Of a DNA stretch of 64,000 bases, positions 11,008 to 23,395 are shown piece after piece (within the stretch, counting starts at the first letter, position 1; each line of letters opens with the position of its first letter). The notes under the pieces were generated by a model that saw only the letters and a program-made list of their open reading frames with translations, did no database searches and was not told the origin of the DNA. This DNA is from Bagarius yarrelli. Its lineage: Eukaryota; Chordata; Actinopteri; Siluriformes; Sisoridae. The DNA is taken from positions 110,646 through 174,645 of the forward strand of contig VCAZ01000276.1 of assembly GCA_005784505.1 (NCBI GenBank). Direction: 5' to 3'. A program made the translations under genes and the position numbers.

Positions 11008-14000
11008 AAACACACTTCAGCTCGACTCTCTAACATCACACACACTTCAGCTCGACTCCCTAACATCACACACACTTCAGCTCGACTCCCTAACATCACA
11101 CACACTTCAGCTCGACCTCTCAACATCACACACACTTCAGCTCGACTCCCTAACATCACACACACTTCAGCTCGACTCCCTAACATCATCACACACACTT
11201 CAGCTCGACTCTCTAACATCACACACACTTCAGCTCGACTCTCTAACATCACACACACTTCAGCTCGACTCTCTAACTCACACACCTTCAACTCGACTCT
11301 CTAACACACACACACTTCAGCTCGACTCTCTAACATCACACACTTCACTCGACTCTCTACACATCACACACACTTCAGCTCGACTCTCTAACATCACACA
11401 CACACTTTCAGCTCGACTCTCTAACATCATCACACACACTTCAGCTCGACTCTCTAACATCATCACACACACTTCAGCTCGACTCTCTAAACATCACACA
11501 CACTTCACTCACCTCAGCTACAACTCACATCATCACACACACACACTTCAACTCTTGACTCCCTAACATCATCACACACACTTCAGCTCGACTCAACTCA
11601 CACACACTCAGCTCGACTCTCTAACATCATCACACACACTTCAGCTCGACTCTCTAACATCACACACACTTCAGCTCGACTCTCTAACATCACACACACA
11701 CTTCAGCTCGACTCTCTACATCACACTTCACAACACAACACACACTTCAGCTCGACTCTCTAACTCACACACAACTTCAGCTCTCTAACTCACACACACT
11801 TCATCAGACTCTCTCACATCACACACACACACACCAACAGCTTCAGCTCGCTCGACTCTCTAACATCACACACACTTCAGCTCGACTCCCTAACTCTAAC
11901 ATCACACACACACTTCAGCTCGACTCTCTACACATCATCACACACACTTCAGCTCGACTCCCACACTAACATCACACACACTTCAGCTCTCTAACAGACT
12001 CTCTAACACACTCACACACACACACACTTCAGCTCGACTCTCTAACATCACACACACTCACTTCAGCTCTCGACTCTCTATCACACACCTCACTCGCTCT
12101 ACACACACACACTTCAGCTCGACTCTCTAACATCATCATCACACACTCGACTCTCTAACACACACACACTTCAGCAGCTCGACTCTCTAACATCATCACA
12201 CACACTTCAGCTCGACTCACCTAGCTCGACATCAACACACACACACACTCAGCTCGACTCTCTAACACATCACACACACTTCAGCTCGACTCTCTCAACA
12301 CATCACTCACACACACACACTTCAGCTCGACTCTCTAACATCATCACACACACTTCAGCTCGACTCTCTAACATCACACACACTTCAGCTCGACTCTCTA
12401 ACATCACACACACACTTCAGCTCTTCGCTCGACTCTCTAACATCATCACACACACTTCAGCTCGACTCTCTAACATCACACACACTTCAGCTCGACTCGA
12501 CTCCCTAACATCACATCACACACACTCACTCGACTCTCCTAACAAACATCATCACCCACACTTCAGCTCGACTCTCTAACATCACACACACTTCAGCTCG
12601 ACTCTCTAACATCATCACACACTTCAGCTCGACTCTCTAACATCATCACACACACTTCAGCTCGACTCTCTAACATCACTCATCACACACACACTCAGCT
12701 CGACTCTCTAACATCACACACACTTCAGCTTCAACATCACACACACACGTCAGCTCGACTCTCTAACATCATCACACACACACCCACTTCAGCTCGACTC
12801 TCTAACATCATCAACACACTCACACACACTTCAGCTCGACTCCCTACATTCAGCTCGACTCCCCAACATTCAGCTCACACACACTTCAGCTCGACTCTCT
12901 AACACACATAGCTCGACAACATCAGCACACACACACACATTCAGCTCGACTCCCTCTCACACACTCATCACACACCTTCAGCTCGACTCTCTAACATCAT
13001 CACACACACTTCAGCTCGACTCTCTAACATCATCACACACACTTCAGCTCGACTCTCTAACATCATCACACTTCACTCGACTCACAACCATCACACCACT
13101 TCAGCTCGACTCTAACATCATCACACACACTTCAGCTCGACTCTCTAACATCATCACACACACTTCAGCTTCGAGACTCTCTACATCATCACACACTCAA
13201 CTCTCTAACTCACACACACTTCAGCTCGACTCTCTCTAACACATCACACACACACACACTTCAGCTCATCCCGACACACACACTTCAGACTCTCTAACAT
13301 CTACACACACACACACACACTTCAGCTCGACTCTCTAACATCACAACACACTTCACTCGAGCTCGACTCTACACACTAACACTCCCTAACATCACACAAC
13401 AACACTTAGCTCGACTCCCTACATCATCTCACACACACACTTCAGCTCGACTCTCTATCACACACACCACTTCAGCTCGACTCCCTAACATCATCACACA
13501 CACTTCAGCTCGACTCCCCTAACACTCATCACACACACTCAGCTCGACTCTCTAACATCACACACACACTTCAGCTCGACTCTCCTAACATCAACACCTC
13601 AGCTCACTCCTACACACACACACATTCAGCTCGACTCACACACTCTAACATCATCACACACACTCAGCTCGACTCTCTACACATACACACTTCAGCTCGA
13701 CATCAACTCATACACACACTTCAGCTCGACTCTCTAACATCATCACACACACTTCAGCTCGACTCTCTAACATCACACACACTTCAGCTCGACTCTCAAC
13801 ATCACACCACACTAGCTCGATCACACATCATCACCAACACACACACACACTTCAGCTCGACTCTTCTAACATCATCACACACACACTTCAGCTCGACTCT
13901 CTAACATCACACACACACACTCACTCAAACACACACACACACTTCAGCTCGACTCTCAACATCTAACATCATACACACTTCAGCTCGACTCCTAACATCA

Positions 14001-16060
14001 CACACACACTTAAGCTCGACTCTCTAACATAACATCACACACACACTTCAGCTCGACTCTCTAACATCACACACCACTCACTCCCTACATCCACTCCTCA
14101 GCTCGACTCCCTAACATCATCACACACACTTCATCAGCTCGACTCTCTAACATCACCCACACTCCGCTCACACACTTCACTTCAGCTCGACTCTCTAACA
14201 TCACACACACACTTCAGCTCACTCTCAACATCATCACAACACTTCAGCTCGACTCCCTAACATCATCACACACACTTCAGCTCGACTCCCTAACACATCA
14301 CCCACACACTTCAGCTCGACTCTCTAACATCATCACACACACTTCAGCTCGACTCTAACATCACACACACTAGCTCACACACACACACTCAGCTCGACTC
14401 TCCTACATCATCACACACATTCAGCTCGACTCCCTAAATCATCACACACTTCAGCTCGACTCTCTAACATCATCACACACACACACCACTTCAGCTCGAC
14501 TCTCCTAACATCATCACACACACTTCAGCTCGACCATTCATCTCTCGAGCTCGACTCTCTAACATCATCACACACACTTCAGCTCGACTCTCTACACACA
14601 CACTTCAGCTCGACCTCTACAAGTCATCACTCACTCACAAATTCAGCTCGACTCTCTAACATCAACAAACACTTCAGCTCGATCCCTAACATCAAACACA
14701 CTTCAGACTCATCTAACATCACACACACATTCAGCTTCTCTAACATCACAACACACACGCTCTAACATCACACAACTTCAGCTCGACTCCCTAACATCAC
14801 ACCACTTCAGCTCTCTACTCCACATCACACACTTCAGCTCGACTCTCTAACATCATCACACACACTTCAGCTCGACTCTCTAACATCATCACACACTTCA
14901 GCTCGACTCTCTAACATCACACACACTTCAGCTCGACTCCCTAACATCATCACACACACTTCAGCTCGACTCTAACACATCAACATCAGCTCACTACACA
15001 CACTTCAGCTCGACTCTCTAACATCATCATCACACAAACACTTCAGCTCAGACTCCCTAACATCATCACACACACTTCAGCTCGACTCTCTAACATCACA
15101 CACACACTTCAGCTCGACTCTCTAACATCACACACACACTTCAGCTCGACTCCCTAACATCATCACACACACTTCAGCTCGACTCTCTAACATCATCACA
15201 CACAACACTTCAGCTCGACTCCCTCTCAACATCATCACACACACTTCACTTCAGCTCGACTCCCTAACATCACACACACTTCAGCTCGACTCTCTAACAT
15301 CATCACACACTTCAGCTCGACTCTCTAACATCATCACACACACTTCAGCTCGACTCCCTAACATCACCCACAATTCAGCTCGACTCTCTAACACTCATCA
15401 CAACACACTTCAGCTCGACTCTCTAACATCACACACACTTCAGCTCGACTCTCTAACATCATCACACACACTTCAGCTCGACTCTCTAACATCATCACAC
15501 ACACTTCAGCTCGACTCTCTAACATCACACACACTTCAGCTCGACTCTCTAACATCATCACACACTTCAGCTCGACTCTCTACATCACACACACTTCAGC
15601 TCGGACTCCCTAACATCATCACACACACTTCAGCTCGACTCTCTAACATCATCACACACACTTCAGCTCGACTCTCTAACATCATCACACACTTCAGCTC
15701 GACTCTCTAACATCACACACACTTCAGCTCGACTCCCTAACATCATCACACACACTTCAGCTCGACTCCCTAACATCATCACACACACTTCAGCTCGACT
15801 CTCTAACATCATCACACACACTTCAGCTCGACTCTCTAACATCACACACACTTCAGCTCGACTCTCTAACATCACACACACTTTCAGCTTGACTCTCTAA
15901 CATCATACGATCACACACTTCAGCTCGACTCTCTAACATCACACACACTTCAGCTCGACTCTCTAACATCACACACACTTCAGCTCGACTCTCTAACATC
16001 ATCACACACACTTCAGCTCGACTCATGGACATCATCACACACACTTTAGCTCAACACTGA
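11008..16060. repeat. 30/33-bp minisatellite, main array (5 kb)
   Basis: Over 150 copies of TTCAGCTCGACTCTCTAACA followed by TCACACACAC (30 bp) or TCATCACACACAC (33 bp). Copies near both edges (11008-11480 and about 15450-16020) are almost perfect, whereas the middle is full of one- to ten-base losses. The unit lengths are multiples of three, which gives long repeat ORFs on both strands (10997-11566, 15663-16044) with no coding meaning. It lies in the large prkcz intron. Confidence 0.95.
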
Positions 16061-17084
16061 CATTATCGCACTCTAATTCTGAAGTTGTATAAATGTTAGT
16101 TTAAATTGAGAAAAATGTTTTACCACCAGGAGGTGCTGTGGGACTGTGTACACTCATCATATCACACAGTCCAGGTCTTAAGTGTGTGTTTGTGTGTGTG
16201 TGTGTGTGTGTTTGCTGGTAAAGATAATGATGAATAAACATTTCCAAATGTGTATTTAAAACTGTGGTGTTTCTCTGATCTTGCACATCTAAGACAACAC
16301 ACACATTTTTCATTTTTGCCATAGTGGTAATACAAGACTGAGTCTGTGTTTTCAAGCTGAATTGTGTGTTTGCTGTCACTTCCACAGTGTGTGTATGTGT
16401 GTGTAGTTTGAGGTGTATGACAGTTTGGACACTCTGTCAAACTAAACAGGAGATAAGCAAGGCAGCAGCAGCATAATAAACGTACACACACACACACACA
16501 CACTTATACTGTAAGACCTTACATTATCTTTGCTGTGCTGGTCAGTGGTGTGTGTAAGAGTGTTTTGTTGGTTTCTGTATTTCTGGTCAGTTTTTTAGTC
16601 TTTTATATTTGGGGGATTCCAGGAAATTGTTGCCTCTGGGTCCTTAAGAAATAATCGAAAATAAATGAATATAGCGGCGAATCACTGCATTCCTTTCATT
16701 TTCTATCACATTACATTAAAGTCAATTAAATATGATTCCAAATAATTACAGTTACGCTTTTGGCCTGTCCCTCGATATGATGTTTTTTAAGAAGATTAAA
16801 CACACAATCACAATTGTTTTATTGTTAGGTATTATTTTGGGCTTAAGTATACATTATTTTTATAAATAATTTTATTAGTGTCCCTTGATTTCACATCAGC
16901 AGCCCTGTTACCCTCACCAAAACCCCCTGGTAAAATAATGGTCCATCTCAGTGACATCATTTACAGAAAGTTGCAAGCATCTCCTGAAGAATAATCCAAC
17001 GGTTTTTTTTTTTTGTTAAACACACAGGTTTTCTTTTATATGAAACTTTCCCATCCCACTGGTTTTCTAAAAGAAGCCGATAAT
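16061..17084. other. prkcz intron without recognisable features
   Basis: Ordinary AT-rich intron with two short CA/TG microsatellites (about 16180-16211 and 16480-16502). I searched it for the missing kinase N-lobe exons (DIDWVQTEKHVF and FLVIEYVNGGDL segments) and did not see them. Confidence 0.6.
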
Positions 17085-17583
17085 ACCATAATATCAATAA
17101 TAATAATAATAATAACAATATAAACAATAATATTAATAAACAATTAAACAATAATATTAATAATATAACAATAATAATAATTAACAAATAATATATAATA
17201 ATAATAACCGTAATAATAATAATCTAATATATAATACAATAACATATAAATATATATCAATAATAATAATAAATATAACAATAACAAATAATAATATACA
17301 ACATAATACAAATATAATAATCTAATAATAATATAATAATATAATAATATAACAATAATAATATAACATAATAATAATAATAATATAACAATAATATAAC
17401 ATAACAATCTAATCATAACAAAATAATATAATATAATCATAATAATATATATAATATAAATAATAATAATAATAATAATATAATAATAATAATAATAATA
17501 ATATAAATAATATAAACAATAAATAAATAATATATAATAATATAATAAATAATAATATAAATAATATAACAATAATAATAATA

Positions 17584-17614
<31 letters not shown>

Positions 17615-17765
17615 TTATAATACATTAACATATAATAATATAACAATAATAATAATAATAATATAACAATAACAATATAAATAATATAACACAATATAAT
17701 ATAATATAACAATAACAATAATAATAATAATAATAATAATAATATAACAATAACAATAATACTAA
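17085..17765. repeat. (AAT)n/(AACAAT)n expanded microsatellite
   Basis: About 680 bp made of ATA, AAT and AACAAT triplets, almost free of G and C. The Leu/Ile/Tyr-rich minus-strand ORFs across it are artefacts of the triplet composition. Confidence 0.95.
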
Positions 17766-17821
17766 TGATAAATTCTTTAAATACAAAATTTATACTGTTC
17801 TGTAAACTAAAGAGTAAAATC

Positions 17822-17996
17822 AACTCATTTACAGCATTTGGCAGACACTCTTATCCAGAGTGACATACAATATTCCTTTTTGGAATTGGGGGTTAAGGGC
17901 CTTGCTTGGGGGCCCAGTGGAGCTGGGAATTGAACCTGGGTCCTCAAGTTAATAGTCCAACAACTTAACCACTGCGCTACCACTTCCCCCTTAACT
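17822..17996 (-). mobile_element. tRNA-derived SINE with an L2-type tail
   Basis: On the minus strand the head reads GGTAGCGCAGTGGTTAAG, a good pol III A box, then about 40 bp further GGTTCAATTCCCAGCTCC, a B box. A GC-rich body follows (GCAAGGCCCTTAACCCCCAA) and the tail reads CTCTGGATAAGAGTGTCTGC plus CAAATGCTGTAAATG. The tail resembles the 3' end of the L2 LINE at 7868, the expected relation between a SINE and its partner LINE. It ends 38 bp before the assembly gap. Confidence 0.8.
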
Positions 17997-18034
17997 CACT
18001 GTCCCAATGTATAAACAGTTATTCTCTCTCTCTC

Positions 18035-19000
18035 NNNNNNNNNNNNNNNNNNNNNNNNNNNNNNNNNNNNNNNNNNNNNNNNNNNNNNNNNNNNNNNNNN
18101 NNNNNNNNNNNNNNNNNNNNNNNNNNNNNNNNNNNNNNNNNNNNNNNNNNNNNNNNNNNNNNNNNNNNNNNNNNNNNNNNNNNNNNNNNNNNNNNNNNNN
18201 NNNNNNNNNNNNNNNNNNNNNNNNNNNNNNNNNNNNNNNNNNNNNNNNNNNNNNNNNNNNNNNNNNNNNNNNNNNNNNNNNNNNNNNNNNNNNNNNNNNN
18301 NNNNNNNNNNNNNNNNNNNNNNNNNNNNNNNNNNNNNNNNNNNNNNNNNNNNNNNNNNNNNNNNNNNNNNNNNNNNNNNNNNNNNNNNNNNNNNNNNNNN
18401 NNNNNNNNNNNNNNNNNNNNNNNNNNNNNNNNNNNNNNNNNNNNNNNNNNNNNNNNNNNNNNNNNNNNNNNNNNNNNNNNNNNNNNNNNNNNNNNNNNNN
18501 NNNNNNNNNNNNNNNNNNNNNNNNNNNNNNNNNNNNNNNNNNNNNNNNNNNNNNNNNNNNNNNNNNNNNNNNNNNNNNNNNNNNNNNNNNNNNNNNNNNN
18601 NNNNNNNNNNNNNNNNNNNNNNNNNNNNNNNNNNNNNNNNNNNNNNNNNNNNNNNNNNNNNNNNNNNNNNNNNNNNNNNNNNNNNNNNNNNNNNNNNNNN
18701 NNNNNNNNNNNNNNNNNNNNNNNNNNNNNNNNNNNNNNNNNNNNNNNNNNNNNNNNNNNNNNNNNNNNNNNNNNNNNNNNNNNNNNNNNNNNNNNNNNNN
18801 NNNNNNNNNNNNNNNNNNNNNNNNNNNNNNNNNNNNNNNNNNNNNNNNNNNNNNNNNNNNNNNNNNNNNNNNNNNNNNNNNNNNNNNNNNNNNNNNNNNN
18901 NNNNNNNNNNNNNNNNNNNNNNNNNNNNNNNNNNNNNNNNNNNNNNNNNNNNNNNNNNNNNNNNNNNNNNNNNNNNNNNNNNNNNNNNNNNNNNNNNNNN
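18035..19000. other. Assembly gap (966 N)
   Basis: A run of N flanked on both sides by CT microsatellite (left TCTCTCTCTC, right about 200 bp of CTCTGTCTGT to 19200). This is the only unsequenced stretch in the prkcz intron that lacks the expected kinase N-lobe exons. Confidence 1.
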
Positions 19001-19003
19001 CTC

Positions 19004-19034
<31 letters not shown>

Positions 19035-19108
19035 GTCGCTCTCTCTGTCTCTCTCTCTCTCTGTCTCTCTCTCTCTCTGTCGCTCTCTCTGTCTCTCTCT
19101 CTCTGTCA

Positions 19109-19164
<56 letters not shown>

Positions 19165-19200
19165 CTCTGTCTCTCTCTCTTTCTGTCTCTGTCTCTCTTT

Positions 19201-19690
19201 CGTCTGTGTATGCGAGATCAAACGCAGGATAATAAGGGTGTCGAGAGCACCCTGCTCCTCCTCATTAATATTCATGATGCACACGGTGTATGTAATCGTA
19301 TGTTAATCAAAGTGATTCCCTGTGAATATTCATGAGTCTGTCCTAACTGTCCCATGAGCCCCGGAGAGCGATGAGCTCGGAATGTCATCCTCGTTTTTCT
19401 CCTCTTTCATCTCTGTTGTTTTAACCTGCAGTGTGTTACAGAGGAGTGAAAAATCAAACAACTTTATTTAACCTTCAGTGACATCAACATCAAACACACA
19501 CTTAAACACACTCCATCAAACACACTCAAACATACTCAATGACTCTTTATGAATCTTTCCTACTGAGTCTGTATTATGTCACAGTAGTGTGCATTATTAA
19601 TAAGTCGATCTAATTGATTATTAATGATTATGATGAAATGACTGAAGTTCCCATCTCCATGTTGTATGTCACATGACCTACAGGTCAGCA
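19201..19690. other. Unique intronic sequence with ATTCAT motifs
   Basis: Non-repetitive sequence right of the gap with two ATTAATATTCATGA / GTGAATATTCATGAG motifs (19264-19278 and 19322-19336) that resemble POU-domain sites. No coding sequence is seen. It may be a conserved non-coding element, which cannot be judged without an alignment. Confidence 0.3.
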
Positions 19691-19692
19691 GT

Positions 19693-19860
19693 GTGATTAA
19701 AGTGTTTATGGTTAAAGTGTGAGATGATGATAAAGAGTGAAATCAACTAGAATGACAGTGTTTTTATCTGAAGTATAAAGTTACTTTAAACTTGGTAAAG
19801 TCGCCGCGGCGCCGCTTTCTTTCCGCCATTTTGATATCTGAGGAGTCGTTTCTCCCGCAT
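19693..19860. promoter_or_regulatory. GC-palindrome/YY1 module, copy A
   Basis: A block containing AAGTTACTTTAAAC, GGTAAAGTCGCCGCGGCGCCGC and, at 19823-19833, CCGCCATTTTG, which is the complement of a YY1-type AAAATGGCGG site. The same block recurs at 20374-20570, each followed by the same minisatellite. CpG density and the YY1 word make it promoter-like, but no exon is attached. Function is inference only. Confidence 0.45.
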
Positions 19861-20370
19861 ACACACTCCAACTCCATTACACACACTAACCACACACCAT
19901 TACCACACTACACAGATCACACCACTACAGCTACACACACTACACACCTCACACACTCCATTACACACACTACACAGCTCACACACTCCATTACACAGCC
20001 TGCACACCTTACACAGACATACACCCACACTACACATCTACACACTCACCCCACACACTCCATTACACACACTACACACCTCACACACAGCACACCTCAC
20101 ACACTCTATTACACTTACACACCTATACACTCCATCACATACATACACACCTCACACCATTACATACACTACAAACCTCACACACTTCATCACACACACA
20201 CTACACACCTCACACACCTTATTAAACACACTACACACCTTACACACTCCATTACACATACTACCCACCTCACACACTCCATTACACATATTACACACCG
20301 TACACACTCCATTACCCACACTACACACCTTACCCACTTACCCCACACACTCTATTACACACACGATACA
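19861..20370. repeat. 30-bp CA-rich minisatellite, block A
   Basis: Copies of CACACACTCCATTACACACA plus CTACACACCT, about 30 bp long. The plus-strand frame 19792-20379 is a His/Thr repeat translation and is not a gene. Confidence 0.92.
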
Positions 20371-20373
20371 CCG

Positions 20374-20570
20374 TATTAAAGTGTGATGTGTTAAAGTGTG
20401 ATAACACACATTAAAGTGTGATGATGATGATAAAGGAGTGAAATTTAACTAGAATGAACAGTTTTTATCCTGAGTTTAAAGTTACTTTAAACTCTGGTAA
20501 AGTCGCCGCGGCGCCGCTTTCTTTCCGCCATTTTGGAATCTGAGGAGTTGTTTCTCTCACGCGGGATCAT
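20374..20570. promoter_or_regulatory. GC-palindrome/YY1 module, copy B
   Basis: Near-copy of 19693-19860, with identical GTCGCCGCGGCGCCGCTTTC core and CCGCCATTTTG at 20525-20535. It ends in a short run, atcATGGGCAGTAAAGTG, where an ATG is followed by Gly-Ser-Lys-Val-Ser-Arg. The frame then runs into the minisatellite, so I do not call a gene. Confidence 0.45.
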
Positions 20571-20599
20571 GGGCAGTAAAGTGTCCCGGATGTTTTATA

Positions 20600-21335
20600 C
20601 TTCAAAAACCTTACACACTCTGTTACACACACTATAAACCGTACACACTCCATCACACACACTAACACACCTCACACACTCCATTACACACACTACACAC
20701 CTCACAGACTCCATTACACACACTATACACCGTACACACTCCATCACACACATTACACACCTCACACACTCCATTACACACACTACACATCTCACACACT
20801 CCATTACACACACTACACACCTCACACACTCCATTACACAGCTGCACACCTTACGCACTCAATTACCCACACTACACATCTCACCCACTCACCCCACACA
20901 CTCCATTACACACACTACACACCTCACACACAGCACACCTCACACACTCTATTACACACACTACACGCCGTATACACTCCATCACATACACTACACACCT
21001 CACACTCCATTACACACACTACAAACCTCACACACTTTCACACACACAACACCACTACACACCTCACACACTCCATTACACACACTACACACCTCACGCA
21101 CTCCATTACACAGACTACACACCTCACGCACTCAATTACACACACTAACACGTACAACACTCCATCACACACACTACACACCTCACGCACTCAATTACAC
21201 ACACTACACACCTCACAGACTCCATCACACACACTACACACTCCATCACACACACTCTACACCTCACACACTCCATCACACACACTCTACACCTCACACA
21301 CTCACCTCACACACTTCTTCACACACACTGACATA
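20600..21335. repeat. 30-bp CA-rich minisatellite, block B
   Basis: Same family as 19861-20370, here about 24 copies. Minus-strand Cys/Val-rich frames (20595-20858) are repeat translations. Together with modules A and B this forms a tandem duplication of roughly 0.7 kb. From 21336 to 21763 I see only plain intron. Confidence 0.92.
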
Positions 21336-21763
21336 TGTAATTTTAGACCCAGTCATTTAAACACACATTGACCAGTCTAATCACTGTCACTAATCTGTTA
21401 AAGATGGCAAAAATTATACAAATTAAAAGAAAAGTGAATAAGATTTAATGATATTTTATTGTTGAGTGAAGATAAAATGTTTTACTTAATATTTTTTTAT
21501 TGTGTTTACATGTCTTTATTTACATGTTTACTCAATGAACACTAAAATGCTAAAATGTAAACTGAAAATACAGCAGGCTTAGTGACTGGTACAAATGTCA
21601 ACAGAACTCTGCCCCTTATGGCTACAGTTTCCACGTATTGTGTGATGGTGCAGTGATGACATCATAGTTAATTCAATAAAAAATGCATATATCTTTTCCT
21701 CCAAAGCGGCCATTTTGAAGTTTGAACCAAAATCTAAAGCAACTCGTGTGTGTGTGTCTCCAG

Positions 21764-21899
21764 GTTTTATGCTGCTGAAATCTGTATGGCTCTGAACTTT
21801 CTGCATGAGAAGGGAATCATTTACCGAGACCTGAAACTGGACAACGTTCTTCTGGACCAGGACGGCCACATCAAACTCACCGACTATGGCATGTGCAAG
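21764..21899 (+). CDS. prkcz: prkcz exon: catalytic loop and DYG
   Basis: One base plus 45 codons, between gtctccag and GTGACA. It encodes FYAAEICMALNFLHEKGIIY, then RDLKLDNVLL (catalytic Asp and Asn) and IKLTDYGMCK with the aPKC-type DYG in place of DFG. The first base completes the Arg codon of ARFYAAE, so the lost upstream exon must end in phase 2. Confidence 0.97.
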
Positions 21900-22860
21900 G
21901 TGACAAAATGACACATTTTAACAGCTTACCAAATTTAAGCAGAGATTATGTGTAAAGGATTCATTACAGTGCACTGGTTTATTGATGCCATAACTCCATT
22001 CAGTCGTTCCTTCTTTTATTTTATGTGTGTTTTATGGCAGCAGGCTGAGAAGTTCAGATCTGAGCTGCTCCTGTAGGACTCACACCCATCCCCACTCTGA
22101 CTGTGAGTTAAAAGTGAAGAAAACAGTCTGTCAAGTGGAACGTGTCTGTTCCAGCTTAGCTCTTTGGGTACAAACCAGAGGCGGGGATGGAGAAAGGTCT
22201 TTACCATGCTTGGGGTGAAGTCCAGGCATGAAAGCATAGCGGATAATGACTGAATATCGACAATTATCTTAATGTAGGAAAAAGGCCAACAGAAGAATTT
22301 ACCGTTAAACTCTGGTCTCAAGCGGCACTAAAAGGGGTCATGCATTCTCCAGGTCCCATGACAGGAACCTCAGTTGCCATGCAGACCTCAACCTCCTGGT
22401 ACCACAAAAAACATATCACAATTGCGTCCTTTCCCACAGATTGGCCACCCAGATGTAGAAGGCAGACTTAACCCTAACCCAAGTCTTGCAACAGACCAAA
22501 TCCCCCCCATCCCTCGCGGTTGCATTGAGAGATTGCTCCTGATGTGTATGACCATCCAGAAGGGACTACCTGGTAATTTATATAAATGACCACTGACATA
22601 TTGTCTGTGCGCACTAGCACATGCAGGTCTAGCGGGAAGTGTTACAACATCACTTAAATCTCCGGGATGTAATTGCCACATTCATGCTGAATAAAAAGTG
22701 TGACGGGCCACAAGTTTATACTGCTTCCTGGTCAGTGACATCAACTGCCAGTAAGGTATTAATTTTTGATTGGACAGATTTCCTACGTGCTTCAGGCCCA
22801 AGGTTTTAAAGCGTGTTTCCAAAGTGTTTCAAAGCAGCCCAAATTTCTAAAGAGGAAACC
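21900..22860. other. prkcz intron, possible old transposon remains
   Basis: Mixed sequence with a few medium-length chance frames on the minus strand (22016-22321, 22388-22681). The style of the sequence suggests remnants of a retroelement, but I could not match a domain. Confidence 0.3.
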
Positions 22861-22925
22861 CTGATCCGGCAAACTTCTATTTTATGAGGTGTTTCAAATC
22901 GTTTGTGTGTGTGTGTCCGAGTGAT
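22861..22925. repeat. Direct repeat, left copy
   Basis: ATCCGGCAAACTTCTATTTT followed by ATGAGGTGTTTCAAATCGTT and TGTGTG. A near-identical copy lies at 24336-24392. Together they bracket about 1.4 kb. Confidence 0.75.
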
Positions 22926-23154
22926 GGAGGCATCCGTCATTAGCGTTATGCAGTGACAAAGAGCCCCCCCAAATCTAGACCTTGCACCAGGAACCTACAG
23001 CATCGCTGCGTGACCCCTCGGGGAAAACCCCTTGCTTTTAAGCCAGCATCTCAGCAGTCTCATATGCAGCAGGCAAAAAGATATCAAGTTGGATGCTGCT
23101 GTTATTATGCCCAATAGCTCTATTCTGTGCTTTTTGAGACAGGGGAGCTGTGCA

Positions 23155-23395
23155 GATCTTTCAGAGTGAGGAGAGGGGGGATGGTGGAACAAGCTGAGCA
23201 GTGCTTGTGGATCTGAGAGAGCGTGGTGTGATGCGTGGAGTGATAAGTGTTTGTAGGTAGGAGGGTGCAGCGCCGTTTCTGGCTTTGTAGGCAAGCGTCA
23301 GTGTTTTGAATCTGATGCGTGCAGCTACTGGGAGCCAATGGAGGGAGCGCAGCAGTGGAGCGGTGTGTGAAAACTTTGGTAGGTTAAAATGACCC
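23155..23395 (-). mobile_element. L2 LINE fragment (3' RT end)
   Basis: The minus strand reads FNLPKFSHTAPLLRSLHWLP, then RIRFKTLTLAYKARNGAAPS, the same C-terminal RT segment as in the L2 copy at 7840-8150. Only about 240 bp are present, with no 3' tail visible. Confidence 0.85.

Noticed and set aside
10997..11566. 189-codon open frame (and mirror frames on the minus strand, 11004-11291 and 15663-16044)
   Set aside because: The minisatellite unit is 30 or 33 bp, a multiple of three, so frames stay open by arithmetic; the translation is one repeated peptide with no domain.
11008..16060. CRISPR-like pattern of short direct repeats
   Set aside because: No unique spacers of constant size, no cas genes, and clear vertebrate context; it is a minisatellite.
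17144..17823. Leu/Ile/Tyr-rich frames that look like membrane segments
   Set aside because: Product of AAT/ATA triplet repeats with no G or C.
18007..19335. Very long frames across 18.0-19.3 kb
   Set aside because: They consist mainly of N and CT/GA microsatellite.
20571..20640. ATG followed by Gly-Ser-Lys-Val-Ser-Arg (myristoylation-like start)
   Set aside because: The frame runs into the CA-rich minisatellite with no donor of quality and no family match.
21579..21914. Minus-strand 111-codon frame
   Set aside because: Shadow of the prkcz catalytic-loop exon on the plus strand.
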